DNA from: an uncultured Alphaproteobacteria bacterium
GTDB taxonomy: Bacteria > Pseudomonadota > Alphaproteobacteria > Caulobacterales > Caulobacteraceae
Assembly: GCA_903860975.1 (NCBI GenBank)
Contig: CAIOSI010000021.1
Location: forward strand, 62,001 to 126,000
Direction: 5' to 3'
DNA length: 64,000 bases
The notes under the pieces are model-generated. The model made no database searches, was not told the origin of the DNA, and saw nothing but the letters and a program-made list of their open reading frames with translations. Both the position numbers and the translations under genes were made by a program. Shown here one piece after another: positions 8,824 through 16,464 of the stretch. Numbering within the stretch: the stretch's first letter is position 1; each line of letters begins with the position of its first letter.

Positions 8824-8888
8824 AATGGCCCGATCCTCCAACGATCATATCAGAACGAGACGCGAATTACCCTGATTACCGAGGCTGA
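8820..8888 (+). pseudogene. Out-of-frame conserved C-terminal tail of the RfbC-like epimerase
   Basis: Reading from 8820, one base back from the frame of the epimerase, gives IKWPDPPTIISERDANYPDYRG and then TGA at 8886-8888. This matches the usual end of RfbC-type epimerases (a WP pair, then a xxxSERD-like motif), which should directly follow the DPALE that ends the upstream reading frame. Adding one base near 8820 (A-rich GGAATAAAATGG) would restore a protein of about 176 residues. The tail has no start codon or ribosome site of its own. I read it as part of one gene broken by a one-base deletion, or by a sequencing error in the A-rich run. Confidence 0.8.
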
Positions 8889-8947
8889 GATCATCCTCGC
8901 GACCTGCTAGACTGGCCAGGCGTTTCGGAAGGAATGAGTCTGCTTTG

Positions 8948-10012
8948 ATGGCACAAGACGCCGCGCTGATTGCCCTGCATCGAATCGCTCAAGATGAGGC
9001 TTGGCGCAGGGCTTTTATCCGCCAGCTTATCGGCTTTGAAAATGCGATCGACGCGCCCGGAGTGGATGTCCGCGAAGAGATCACCGGGCCGATGGTCGAT
9101 GCTCTGTTTGACGATGATCAGGTGGTCGCCAAAACACTCTCCAACGGCGTCAAGTTCGAATTCCTCTACCGCTCAAAGATTGCCCGCGACTTCGTCATGT
9201 CGACGCCTGAAACGCCGGATCACGCCTGGGAGCCGCAGACCAGTCGTCTACTGGTCAACCTCGCCAAGCGCGCGACGCAGGTGGTGATTGGCGGGGCCTA
9301 TTTTGGCGACCAAGCCGTCCTCGTGGCCCGCGAAATCGCACCACGAGGGGGCATGGTGCATGCCTTTGAGCCGAATAATCAACAGCGCGCCATGCTGATC
9401 CGAAATGCCCAGCTGAACGGGCTCAGCAATATTCGACCGCGGCCCGAGGGACTTTGGTCGGACTCCGACACGAACTTGAAGCTGGTCGGCTATGACAGCT
9501 TCGCCAGCGCCGAAGTGGCCGAAGCCTTCGAAGACGACACGTTCAAGACGGTGACGATCACAGACTACCTGAAGACGGCGGGCGTCGGGCAACTCGACCT
9601 GATCGTCATCGACATCGAAGGCGCCGAGCTCGGTGCGTTGAAAGGCGCTCAGTCCTTCCTGGCGATGCCGGCAGATCAGGCACCCAACATCGTCTTCGAA
9701 GTCCACCGCCATTATGTCGACTGGTCAAAAGGCCTGCCTGCGACGGAGATCGCCCAGCTCTTGATCGCTCACGGCTATCACTTATTCGCGCTGCGCGATT
9801 TCAACTCGAACTTCGATCTGTCGGGTCGGCCGATCGAGCTAATTCCGGCCGAGGCGATCTATTTGGAAGGCCCACCACACGGCTTCAACATGGTGGCGGT
9901 GAAGAACCCCGGGGTCTTTGAAACCGCTGCCTATCGGATCGTGCGCGATGTTTCCCCCAAATTGCTGCGACATAAGAATCCGAAGTTGCACCACCCCGTC
10001 GGGGGTCTTTGA
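8948..10012 (+). CDS. FkbM-family SAM-dependent methyltransferase
   Basis: 354 residues from the ATG at 8948 (a TTG sits immediately before it). The core is an FkbM methyltransferase: VVIGGAYFGDQAVLVA at about residue 115 is the SAM-binding glycine loop, and HAFEPNNQQRAMLIRN follows with the acidic ribose-binding Glu. DLIVIDIEGAELGALKGA is the FkbM signature around residue 220. The last 100 residues continue the fold with VFEVHRHY. FkbM enzymes O-methylate hydroxyls, often on sugars. Inside this locus it probably methylates a sugar of the surface glycan, which is inferred. It starts 60 bases after the epimerase tail and overlaps the next gene by four bases. Confidence 0.85.
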   Translation: MAQDAALIALHRIAQDEAWRRAFIRQLIGFENAIDAPGVDVREEITGPMVDALFDDDQVVAKTLSNGVKFEFLYRSKIARDFVMSTPETPDHAWEPQTSRLLVNLAKRATQVVIGGAYFGDQAVLVAREIAPRGGMVHAFEPNNQQRAMLIRNAQLNGLSNIRPRPEGLWSDSDTNLKLVGYDSFASAEVAEAFEDDTFKTVTITDYLKTAGVGQLDLIVIDIEGAELGALKGAQSFLAMPADQAPNIVFEVHRHYVDWSKGLPATEIAQLLIAHGYHLFALRDFNSNFDLSGRPIELIPAEAIYLEGPPHGFNMVAVKNPGVFETAAYRIVRDVSPKLLRHKNPKLHHPVGGL

Positions 10013-10833
10013 ACCTCGTGACGGGTCTGGCCACCATTGTCGGTGCGAACGGCTTTATCGGCCGGCGGCTACAGGCCAGGCTCGAGCTTGCAGGATGGGA
10101 TGTATTTGCGCCCGCGAAAGGCGACATCAGCCTGTTTGGCCGCGACATGGGGGTAGTCTTCTACTGCGCAGGGCTGACGGCCGACTATGATCGGCGGCCA
10201 TTTGATACCGTCGAGGCCCATGTCAGCCTGGTCAGCAGCTTGGTTCGCGCCGGGCGTTTCGAACAGCTGATCTATCTGTCGTCGACCCGGCTCTACGATG
10301 GCCAGGCCGCGTCCCTCCTGGATGAGACCGCACCGTTACTCTTCGATGTCGCCGATCCTCGCCGAATCTACGATCTCTCCAAGGCCTTGGGCGAAAACAT
10401 AACCCTCACTCGCACCGACGGACGCGGCGCGGTCGCGCGTGTCTCCAACGTCTTCGATTGGTCGCCGGAGGCTCCAGGCTTTCTGTCCCAGTGGCTCATC
10501 GAAGCTGCCCGAACCCACGATCTTGAGTTGCAGTCCAGCCCGCACATTGCGCGCGACTACATTCATTTGGATGACGTTGTATCGGGGCTGATCGCCATGG
10601 CGGATAGAGCCGCTAGCGGCATCGTCAATGTGGCAAGCGGCGAAAGGGTCGCGAATGGCGAAATCGCGAACCTATTCCTGGAGGCGGGTTGGCGCGTCGG
10701 CTTCTCGCTGGACGTCTCCCCTCCGCCACCGCCACGGGTGGCGATCGAGCGTCTGAGGGGGCTTGGTGTCTCACCCATGACGGTGAAGGATATTGTCCGT
10801 CGCTATCTCGAAGGGCTGAGGCGTGAAGCTTAA
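10009..10833 (+). CDS. NAD(P)-dependent sugar epimerase/reductase (extended SDR)
   Basis: 274 residues. TIVGANGFIGRRLQARL at about residues 9-25 is the Rossmann glycine motif (GxxGFIG). YLSSTRLYDG is the catalytic Ser/Thr strand, and YDLSKALGE gives the YxxxK pair. VARVSNVFDW and RDYIHLDDVV are typical of nucleotide-sugar SDRs. In sequence terms it could reduce the 4-keto group of the branched CDP-sugar, which would complete the pathway begun by rfbF and rfbG. That role is inferred from position. Translation would begin at a TTG overlapping the FkbM stop; a GTG at 10018 is an alternative. It overlaps the acetyltransferase gene by 11 bases. Confidence 0.85.
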   Translation: MNLVTGLATIVGANGFIGRRLQARLELAGWDVFAPAKGDISLFGRDMGVVFYCAGLTADYDRRPFDTVEAHVSLVSSLVRAGRFEQLIYLSSTRLYDGQAASLLDETAPLLFDVADPRRIYDLSKALGENITLTRTDGRGAVARVSNVFDWSPEAPGFLSQWLIEAARTHDLELQSSPHIARDYIHLDDVVSGLIAMADRAASGIVNVASGERVANGEIANLFLEAGWRVGFSLDVSPPPPPRVAIERLRGLGVSPMTVKDIVRRYLEGLRREA

Positions 10834-11476
10834 AGACCATACCCGCGAAAGCTTACTCGCCTACATCGTGGCCCAGTGCGCCAGCGTGGTTCCTGACGCT
10901 CGCCAGGCGGCGTTCCGAGGGGCTGCGGACGCCCATTTCGACGAGAGTTTGGAAAGACTGCATCGCTGTATTAACGCCTGCGCGCCCTGGCGGATGGACG
11001 AATTCAATGTCCTGCAATCTTCGCAACATACGATATTCTTGTATTTTCTTGCGAATACGATCTGGATGCGGTCGGGCGAAACTGACGCCCCGACACGTCT
11101 TTTCCTGATGAACAAGGCCTTCAACGGCATCGACCTGTTCTACGAGATCGCGATGCCGGAGGTTTTCTACATCGGCCACAGTGTCGGCATTGTCCTGGCT
11201 AAGGCGACTTACGGCAACCACCTTGTCCTTTATCAGAACTCAACGGTCGGGCGGCACAAGGACCAAGTCCCGGTCATTGGCGATCGGGTCGTGCTCTATC
11301 CCAACACCGCCGTAATTGGACGCTCCCTTGTCGAGGACGATACCGTGATCAGCCAGGGCGTCAGTGTCGTGAACAAGCATGTTCCGAAAGGCTCGATCGC
11401 CTTTCTGGGCGGACCTGGCGAGCTTTCCTTCAAGCCACGGCCAGACGACCTTCTGGGCGAATACTTCAGACTGTAG
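10823..11476 (+). CDS. Left-handed beta-helix (hexapeptide repeat) acyltransferase, CysE-like
   Basis: 217 residues starting at a GTG inside the end of the previous gene. The C-terminal third is a short hexapeptide-repeat beta-helix with the turn pattern of serine acetyltransferase-like proteins: VIGDRVVLYPNTAVIGRSLVEDDTVISQGVSVV (read as hexads). LYQNSTVGRHKD takes the place of the catalytic His segment. The N-terminal part is helical and lacks clear motifs. In a polysaccharide cluster such enzymes usually acetylate a sugar hydroxyl or amine; a true CysE role is less likely because no cysteine genes are near. It converges on the GT41 gene with an 11-base overlap. Confidence 0.78.
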   Translation: MKLKDHTRESLLAYIVAQCASVVPDARQAAFRGAADAHFDESLERLHRCINACAPWRMDEFNVLQSSQHTIFLYFLANTIWMRSGETDAPTRLFLMNKAFNGIDLFYEIAMPEVFYIGHSVGIVLAKATYGNHLVLYQNSTVGRHKDQVPVIGDRVVLYPNTAVIGRSLVEDDTVISQGVSVVNKHVPKGSIAFLGGPGELSFKPRPDDLLGEYFRL

Positions 11477-13757
11477 GGAGCCCATTGGCGACTGCGCGGG
11501 CCAGCATATCATAGAAATCCCGAGCAAACGCCTGGGTCTGGCCAAGCGGGCTGTTTCGCAGTCGTTGGCGCAAGCTCACCCGCAGGTCTCGCCGGCGTGC
11601 GCGGTCCGCCACCAGCCCCAGCGCGATCGTCTGGTACGCCTCCAAGGTCTCACCAACGAGGTCGCCTAATCCGGCGTTCGATAAGATCGAATAGCTCAAG
11701 CGTTCGAAAAAGGCCTCGCCACGCAGGCTCACGACCGGCACGCCCATCCACAACGCCTCGGTTGTGGTCGTTCCCCCGGTCAGCGGGAAGCAATCCAGTG
11801 AAATGTCGATCTCGTTGTAGAGGGGCATGTGTGCGCCACGGACCGCATGAAAGGAGATGCGCTCCTGTCCGATCCCAAAGGCAGCAAATTCAGCCAGGAT
11901 GTTTTTTCGGAAGGTCGCCGACCCTGCCTCCGGCCGCACAAAGATGAACCGTGAATTCGCAACCGCAGCCATCACGCAGGCCCATGCGCCCAGGACCTGA
12001 CGGTTATACTTGTGGGGGTGATTTGCGGTGCCAAAGGTGATGAAGCCATTGCGAGTTTCTGGGAGGTCCTCAGCAATGAGGTGGCCGTCTGTGAACGCCC
12101 AATGGCCTAAAGCGATCCAGGTGTGTGGCATGACCAGCGGCCTCTCGATCATCAGCGCCGGATCGGTCGGTCGCGAGTAGGGGTCGCAGACAAAGTAGTC
12201 GATGGTCGAAAGGCCCGCCGAGTGCGGATAGCCCAGCCAACTTGCCTGCACTGCGGCTGGCTTGAAGGCCATGACGTCGAGGCGGTTCATATCTGTCGAG
12301 CCGCCAAGCTCCACAAGCATATCAAGCTGATCGTCGGCAATGATCTGAGCGACGTCACGCGAGGAGGTGTCGGGCAGCCACCTGAACGCTGTCACCTGCT
12401 TGGCGATATGAGCCTGCACGTCATCTTCCACACCCGGGTAGAACGAGTAGCCGTAGACGTCAAACCGCTCTCGATCGATGTGGTCAAACACAGGCAGCGC
12501 GAAGCCCGCGACAGGGTGGCGGCGCAGGTCCGACGACATGATCCCGAGCCGAATACGACCATCGGCAGTCCGCGGCGCGGGCATCTTGATCGGGGCTTCT
12601 GCAGCCTGAGCTTCAAGCCGCCGCCCCCAGATCTGGTGTTGTTCGACCAACTCAAGGCGATCTTCAGGTCCTTGAACGAAGGCGAGCTGCTTCAGAAGCG
12701 CGGTGTGGCGGTTCGTGGCGGCCCAGCTGCGTCCCAGCGACTTGAAGTCGCCGAGCTGAGCGCGCCCGTCGAAATCGAAGACCCGGATCAGGATCTCGTT
12801 CAAAACCTTCAAGTGCCCAGCGTTCAAGGGCTTCAAGGCCAGCGCTTGTCGGGCCAGCTGATAAGCTTCCTCGATATTGGCGCCTTCATCGCCGGTGCGC
12901 GTACGCTCGAGGCTCTCGATCAGCGGTATGAGACGATCAAGTCGGCCGCGCTCCAAAAGCACGGCCTTTCGCAAATGAAGATTTGCGCGGTCGCGATCGA
13001 AATCGGCGATGACACGGCCAAGCTGAGCCTGCAGCCAGGCTGCGTCAGGAAAGCGTGGCTCAAGTTCGAGGAGGTAGGCTTCACAGCGGCTAAGCTGGCC
13101 GGCTCGCCGAAGGACCGTTGCGCGAGCCTCTAGAAGCCGCGGGTGATCTGGCGATGCGAAGAGGGCGCGGTCGACAAGATCTTCTGCCACAACGAAATTC
13201 TGGCACTCAATTTCCAGATTGATGATGTCCAGCAACGCCTCGAGGCTATCTTTCTTCAGCAAGAGCGCCTGACGCAAGCTGGCCCTGGCGGCGGCTTGCT
13301 TGCCTTGATCGGCCAGGGCTCGCGCCAGCTGCCGATGGTATTCTGAGTTACTCGCATCCACGCCTAAAAGCGTCTTGAGCACGGCTTCGGCGCGGACCGG
13401 GTTGTCCATTTCGATGAGGACATTGCCGATATTGGAAAGGACGTCAGCGTTGTTGGGGCTTTGTATGGCGGCCTGCTCAAGAACAGCGATCGCCTCGGCG
13501 TATCGCGACAGCCGCCGCAAGACGACGCCGAGCAGGTTTAGGAGATCGACATCGCCAGGATAATGGTTGGTTCCGGCTTGGCCCCAGATCGCACCATCAT
13601 CTAGGCGTCCGGCCCGATAGAGCTCGAACAGTAGGGCCCGATATACGGCGGCCGGCTGGTTGGGGTTGGATTTGATCAGCGAGATCAGCGGCGCGATGGC
13701 CTCTACGCCGCGACCTGCCGCCTGCGCAGCCTGTGCCGCGGCCAATCGCTCATCCAT
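11466..13757 (-). CDS. TPR-domain GT41 glycosyltransferase (O-GlcNAc transferase-like), copy 1
   Basis: 763 residues. Residues 1 to about 280 are tetratricopeptide repeats, for example GVVLRRLSRYAEAIAVLEQA near residue 78. The C-terminal half is a SPINDLY/OGT-type GT-B domain: LGIMSSDLRRHPVAGF, SWLGYPHSAGLSTIDYF, FGTANHPHKYN, and the nucleotide-sugar loop LTGGTTTTEALWMGVPVV. Bacterial members glycosylate proteins on Ser/Thr (flagellin in Caulobacter FlmG) or take part in surface-glycan synthesis. The acceptor here is unknown. The start overlaps the end of the second copy by eight bases, so the two form one leftward operon. All the GT41 hallmark motifs are intact, so this is probably the working copy. 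Confidence 0.88.
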   Translation of the reverse strand: MDERLAAAQAAQAAGRGVEAIAPLISLIKSNPNQPAAVYRALLFELYRAGRLDDGAIWGQAGTNHYPGDVDLLNLLGVVLRRLSRYAEAIAVLEQAAIQSPNNADVLSNIGNVLIEMDNPVRAEAVLKTLLGVDASNSEYHRQLARALADQGKQAAARASLRQALLLKKDSLEALLDIINLEIECQNFVVAEDLVDRALFASPDHPRLLEARATVLRRAGQLSRCEAYLLELEPRFPDAAWLQAQLGRVIADFDRDRANLHLRKAVLLERGRLDRLIPLIESLERTRTGDEGANIEEAYQLARQALALKPLNAGHLKVLNEILIRVFDFDGRAQLGDFKSLGRSWAATNRHTALLKQLAFVQGPEDRLELVEQHQIWGRRLEAQAAEAPIKMPAPRTADGRIRLGIMSSDLRRHPVAGFALPVFDHIDRERFDVYGYSFYPGVEDDVQAHIAKQVTAFRWLPDTSSRDVAQIIADDQLDMLVELGGSTDMNRLDVMAFKPAAVQASWLGYPHSAGLSTIDYFVCDPYSRPTDPALMIERPLVMPHTWIALGHWAFTDGHLIAEDLPETRNGFITFGTANHPHKYNRQVLGAWACVMAAVANSRFIFVRPEAGSATFRKNILAEFAAFGIGQERISFHAVRGAHMPLYNEIDISLDCFPLTGGTTTTEALWMGVPVVSLRGEAFFERLSYSILSNAGLGDLVGETLEAYQTIALGLVADRARRRDLRVSLRQRLRNSPLGQTQAFARDFYDMLARAVANGLPTV
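12195..12248 (+). repeat. 54-bp exact direct repeat shared by the GT41 copies (unit 1)
   Basis: This stretch in GT41 copy 1 is identical to 14497-14550 in copy 2. It encodes the conserved SAGLSTIDYF region of the catalytic domain. Synonymous sites are also unchanged in it, although the genes differ visibly elsewhere, which points to a recent tandem duplication or local gene conversion. Confidence 0.8.
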
Positions 13758-16071
13758 GCTTGTGCTCAGTATGCCTCAAGGGGCCCGCCGCGACAGCGCC
13801 GGCCAGCCTGTCGTAGAAGTCCCTGGCAAAGACTTCGGTCTGGCCAAGTGGGCTGTTGCGAAGTCGCTCGCGCAGGGTGGATCGAAGGTCGCGTCGGCGT
13901 TCGCGATCGGCAACGAGTTTAAGCGCGATCGCTTGGTACTGCGCTGGGTCGGTGCCGACGAGGTCGCCCAGCCCAGCGTTCGATAGGATCGAATAGCTCA
14001 GTCGCTCGAAGAAAGCCTCGCCGCGAAGGCTCACCACGGGCACGCCCATCCATAACGACTCCGTCGTCGTCGTCCAGCCAGTCAGCGGGAAGCAATCCAG
14101 CGAGATATCGATACCGTTGTAAAAGGGCATATGTGCCCCTCGGATCGTATTGAAGACGATGCGATCTTGGTCGACGCCGTGAGCTGCGAACTCCGCCAAA
14201 ACATTCTTGCGAAAGCTTGGCGAGCTGCCCTCAGGCCTGACGAAGGCGAACTTAGACCCTGGAACCGCGGTCATCACCTGCGCCCAGGCGCCGAGGACCC
14301 GGCGGTTATATTTATGGGGGTTATTGGCTGTGCCAAAGGTGACGAAGCCGTTCCGATCTTCTGGGAGGCCCTCAGTGATGGGATTGCCGTCGGCGAACAC
14401 CGCGCGGCCCAGCGCCAGCCAGGTGTGTGGCATGACCAGTGGCCGTTCAATCATCAGCGCTGGATCGGTAGGTCGCGAATAGGGGTCGCAGACGAAGTAG
14501 TCGATGGTCGAAAGGCCCGCCGAGTGCGGATAGCCCAGCCAACTTGCCTGTAGCGGGGCGGGCTTGAAGGCCATGACGTCCAGACGGTTCATGTGCGTCG
14601 ATCCGCCTAACTCCAGCAAAATGTCGAGCTGGTCGTCGGCGATGACTTGGGCCACCTCGCGCGACGACGTGTCGGGCATCCATCTGAAAGCCGTGACCTG
14701 CTTGGCGATATGGGCCTGCACAGCGTCCTGTGCGCCCTGGTAGAAGGAGTAGCAAAATACGTCGAAGCGCTCACGGTCGATGTGGTCGAACAAAGGCAGC
14801 GCAAAGCCTGCCACAGGATGACGGCGAAGGTCGGAAGACATGAACCCAAGCCGGATACGGCCGTCCGCGGGTCGGGGCGGTGGCTTCCTGATGGGTACCG
14901 CCGCGATCTTGGCTTCCACCTCGCGTCCCCAGATCCGGTGCTGCTCGACCAACTCAAGGCGATCTTCGGGTCCTCGCACGAAGGCGAGTTGTTTCAGAAG
15001 CGCGGTGTGGCGGTTGGTTGTCGCCCAGCCGCGCCCAAGCGACTTGAAGTCCCCCAGCTGAGCAAGGCCATCAAAGTCACAGACCCGGATCAAGACCTCG
15101 TTCAGGACCTTCAGGTGGCCGGGGCTGTGGGGCTTTGTGGCGAGCGCTTGAAGGGCAAGCTGATAGGCTTCCTCGATATTGGCACCTTCGTCGCCGGTTC
15201 GGGTACGCTCGAGGCTTTCGATTAAAAACATCCGGAAGTCGAGTTTTTCAGGCTCGAGTTCGTGGGCCCGTCGCAGATGCACATTTGCGCGCTGCCGATC
15301 GTAGTCGCCGACCGTCATCCCCAGCTGAAAGTGGAGCCAAGCCGCACTTTCGAACTGCGGTCGAAGCCCCTATAGAAAGGCATCGGCGCGGTGGAACTGC
15401 TGGGTGCCTCGATAGACGATGGCTTGCGCTTCCAGCAGACGCGGATGGTTTGGGTTCGCGGCAAGCGCGCGTGCTATGTCAATCTCTGCGGCCGGGTTGT
15501 TTTGCTGATCGTGCTCAACGCCAATGATGTCCAGCCAGGCTTCGACGAGCGTCGATTTCAGAGCGACGGCTTGGCGAAATCGGCTCAGGGCTGGGCCCTT
15601 CTTTCCTTGTCTGAGCAAGGCCCGGCCCGCCTGACGCAAGAACTCTGCATTGCTCGGATCGGCTCGGATCAGTTTGGCGAATACTGCTTCTGCGCGGACC
15701 CCATCACCCATATCGATGAGGACGTTGCCGCGGTTGGATTGCACCGCGACGTTGTTGGGATTGATTTTAGCCGCCTGGTCGAGAACCCTTATCGCGTCGC
15801 GATATCGCGAAAGCCGCCGGTAGATGACGCCAAGCACGTTTAAAATATCAATGTCGCGCGGATAAAGTTTAATCGCCGCTTCGCCCCAGGCGATGCCTGC
15901 CTCCAGCTTGCCGCTGAGATAGAGCTGCATCAGCAACGTGCGATAGACCGACGCGGATTGGTTGGGATCGGCTTCAATGAGTTCGATCAAGGGCAAGATT
16001 GCGGCGTAACCGCGGCCCTCATTCAGGGCCGTCTGCGCCGAGGCCAAACGCGCGTCCATGTTTCCACTCAA
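13750..16071 (-). pseudogene. TPR-domain GT41 glycosyltransferase, copy 2, split by an in-frame amber codon
   Basis: The frame that starts at ATG 16071 runs 233 residues of TPR sequence and stops at TAG (15370-15372). The same frame continues without a break, GLRPQFESAAWLHFQLG and then a Met at 15318, through the rest of the protein to 13750. Aligned with copy 1, the TAG sits at a Leu codon (TTG to TAG fits one change). The whole would be about 773 residues. The nucleotide-sugar loop reads LTGWTTTTESLW where copy 1 and the OGT family have GG, so a second key position is altered. The two halves could still be made separately, since 15318 is an ATG. I call it a probable pseudogene; sequencing error or amber readthrough are the alternatives. 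Confidence 0.82.
14497..14550 (+). repeat. 54-bp exact direct repeat shared by the GT41 copies (unit 2)
   Basis: This is the partner of 12195-12248, in the same orientation and 2,302 bases away, inside the catalytic domain of the interrupted copy 2. Such repeats also allow recombination that would fuse the two copies into one hybrid gene. Confidence 0.8.
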
Positions 16072-16464
16072 AACCCAGCGCTCCGCTGCGGTCGCAAACC
16101 ACGCAAGGACTTAAGGCTCCCAGATCCGCCTGGCTAGAGCTGGAGCCCCGACCTGCGGATGTCTGATGAAAGGTCACTTCAGCGCCAGGACAAGGGGATA
16201 TCTACGCGCATCATGGTTATCTCAGATCTCGACGATCTATGCCCCAGACTTGGTCTTGGCGCGCAGCTCTGCGGCGCTTCTCTTGCGGGTATCAATCAAG
16301 GCGGTTTTAGCCGATGCGCGGCCAATCACGGCCTTGGCGGATAGGGAGTTCCCAAATTCCGGCTTGCAGACCCGTGACTGTCACGAATCTGACACCTGAC
16401 TTAGGCTGTTAAGCTGGGTTAACGGAGAATCATTCTGTCCCTGCTTGATCCCATCCCGTCGTCG
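16072..16464. other. Intergenic region between the GT41 operon and phoR
   Basis: 393 bases lie between two divergent operons. The right end holds the Pho-box match (16378-16395), followed by a weak -10-like TAGGCT at 16402-16407 and then GGAG at 16424-16427. The left part should hold the leftward promoter of the GT41 pair, but I see no clear -35/-10 pair there. A short open frame at 16159-16344 has no recognisable features and I do not support it as a gene. Confidence 0.5.
16378..16395 (+). promoter_or_regulatory. Pho box (PhoB-binding site) upstream of phoR
   Basis: CTGTCACGAATCTGACAC consists of two 7-base direct half-sites (CTGTCAC and CTGACAC) separated by four bases. This is close to the established PhoB consensus CTGTCAT-N4-CTGTCAT. 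It lies 69 bases before the phoR ATG on the coding strand, as expected for autoregulation of the pho operon by phosphate starvation. It could also act on the leftward GT41 operon. Confidence 0.8.

Noticed and set aside
8805..8830. Programmed -1 frameshifting in the epimerase gene
   Set aside because: No X-XXY-YYZ slippery heptamer lies in frame before the stop codon, so a deletion or sequencing error is simpler.
12123..13133. Long open plus-strand frame opposite GT41 copy 1
   Set aside because: It is a shadow of a GC-rich coding strand; the minus frame has complete TPR and GT41 motifs.
16409..16422. TTAA-N6-TTAA-like element before phoR as a CtrA site
   Set aside because: The spacer is six bases, not seven, so it does not fit the CtrA consensus.
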